This document shows, one piece after another, positions 63,887 through 64,000 of a stretch of 64,000 nucleotides of DNA. The notes under the pieces are model-generated. The model was given only the letters and a program-made list of their open reading frames with translations. It had not been told where the DNA came from and ran no database searches. The DNA is taken from assembly GCA_040770645.1 (NCBI GenBank), contig JAXGIS010000001.1, forward strand, positions 248,001 through 312,000, written 5' to 3'. A program made the position numbers and the translations under genes. The stretch is from JAAYZX01 sp040770645. GTDB taxonomy: Bacteria > Actinomycetota > Thermoleophilia > RBG-16-64-13. The stretch's first letter is position 1. Every line of letters begins with the position of its first letter.

Positions 63887-64000
63887 GTGAGCATTAGCCG
63901 AGCGTTGGTGTCCGTGTCTGACAAAGCCGGCTTGGCCGATTTCGCCCGAGGATTGGCCGAACTGGGGGTAGAGATCGTCTCGACGGGCGGCACGGCCCGG
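63887..64000 (+). CDS. purH: Bifunctional AICAR formyltransferase/IMP cyclohydrolase, N-terminal fragment
   Basis: Only the first 38 residues are visible before the window ends: ALVSVSDKAGLADFARGLAE and GVEIVSTGGTAR, the start of the IMP cyclohydrolase domain. GTG 63887 has AAAGGAAGG seven bases upstream. It follows purN by 56 bases, completing a purM-purN-purH operon. Confidence 0.9.
   Translation, partial: MSISRALVSVSDKAGLADFARGLAELGVEIVSTGGTAR

Overview
The window is GC-rich, gene-dense bacterial chromosome. It most resembles a deep-branching, anaerobic or facultative member of the Actinomycetota. That assignment is inferred from gene content and order (futalosine menaquinone genes, a topA-tmk-holB block near a BldG-like STAS gene, RsbW-like and sortase/Cna-B surface genes, many GTG starts), not from a marker phylogeny. 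No phage, IS element or CRISPR array was seen.

Layout. 1-5.4 kb (+): menaquinone biosynthesis by the futalosine route (UbiD-family decarboxylase fragment, MqnP, MenG/UbiE, MqnE, MqnA, MqnC), tightly overlapping. 5.5-12.6 kb (+): hdrCBA followed by flxDCBA-like genes, a predicted NAD(P)H-linked, electron-bifurcating Flx-Hdr complex. 12.7-13.2 kb (-): a degenerate GGDEF protein. 13.3-23.4 kb (-): complex I operon nuoABCDHIJKLMN with no nuoEFG. 23.5-24.1 kb (-): DUF1989 protein. 24.4-30.3 kb (-): etfA, etfB, fixX, fixC, acyl-CoA dehydrogenase and CaiB-type CoA-transferase. Together these regions describe an energy metabolism in which acyl-CoA electrons, ferredoxin and NAD(P)H meet at a menaquinone pool.

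30.5-33.7 kb: DUF3870 gene (-), then ychF and an unusual FadR-type regulator fused to a Cof-like HAD phosphatase (+). 34-39.9 kb (+): a roughly 1,600-residue Cna-B surface adhesin and a class B sortase. 40-42.2 kb (+): MoxR ATPase and VWA protein. 42.2-49.2 kb: membrane protein, methyltransferase, class I FBPase, polyamine-synthase-like membrane protein, transglutaminase-like protein, a TRZ/ATZ-type amidohydrolase (candidate aminofutalosine deaminase) and a TPR protein. 49.3-55.3 kb (+): STAS gene, an archaeal-type topoisomerase IA, tmk, holB and a RicT-like PSP1 protein with a long basic tail, then tRNA-Thr(CGT). 55.6-62.1 kb: phosphodiesterase, SagB-type nitroreductase, gamma-carbonic-anhydrase-like protein, sirtuin, CoA-binding protein, large secreted protein, RsbW-like kinase and a small membrane protein. 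62.1-64 kb (+): purM, purN and the start of purH.

Quality warning. Many genes carry one-base frameshifts while their conserved motifs continue intact in the next frame, often at G or C runs. The worst stretch is nuoL-nuoI (16.3-19.7 kb). I read these as sequence errors rather than pseudogenes and annotate each gene across its frames. The proteins affected cannot be translated directly from this sequence.
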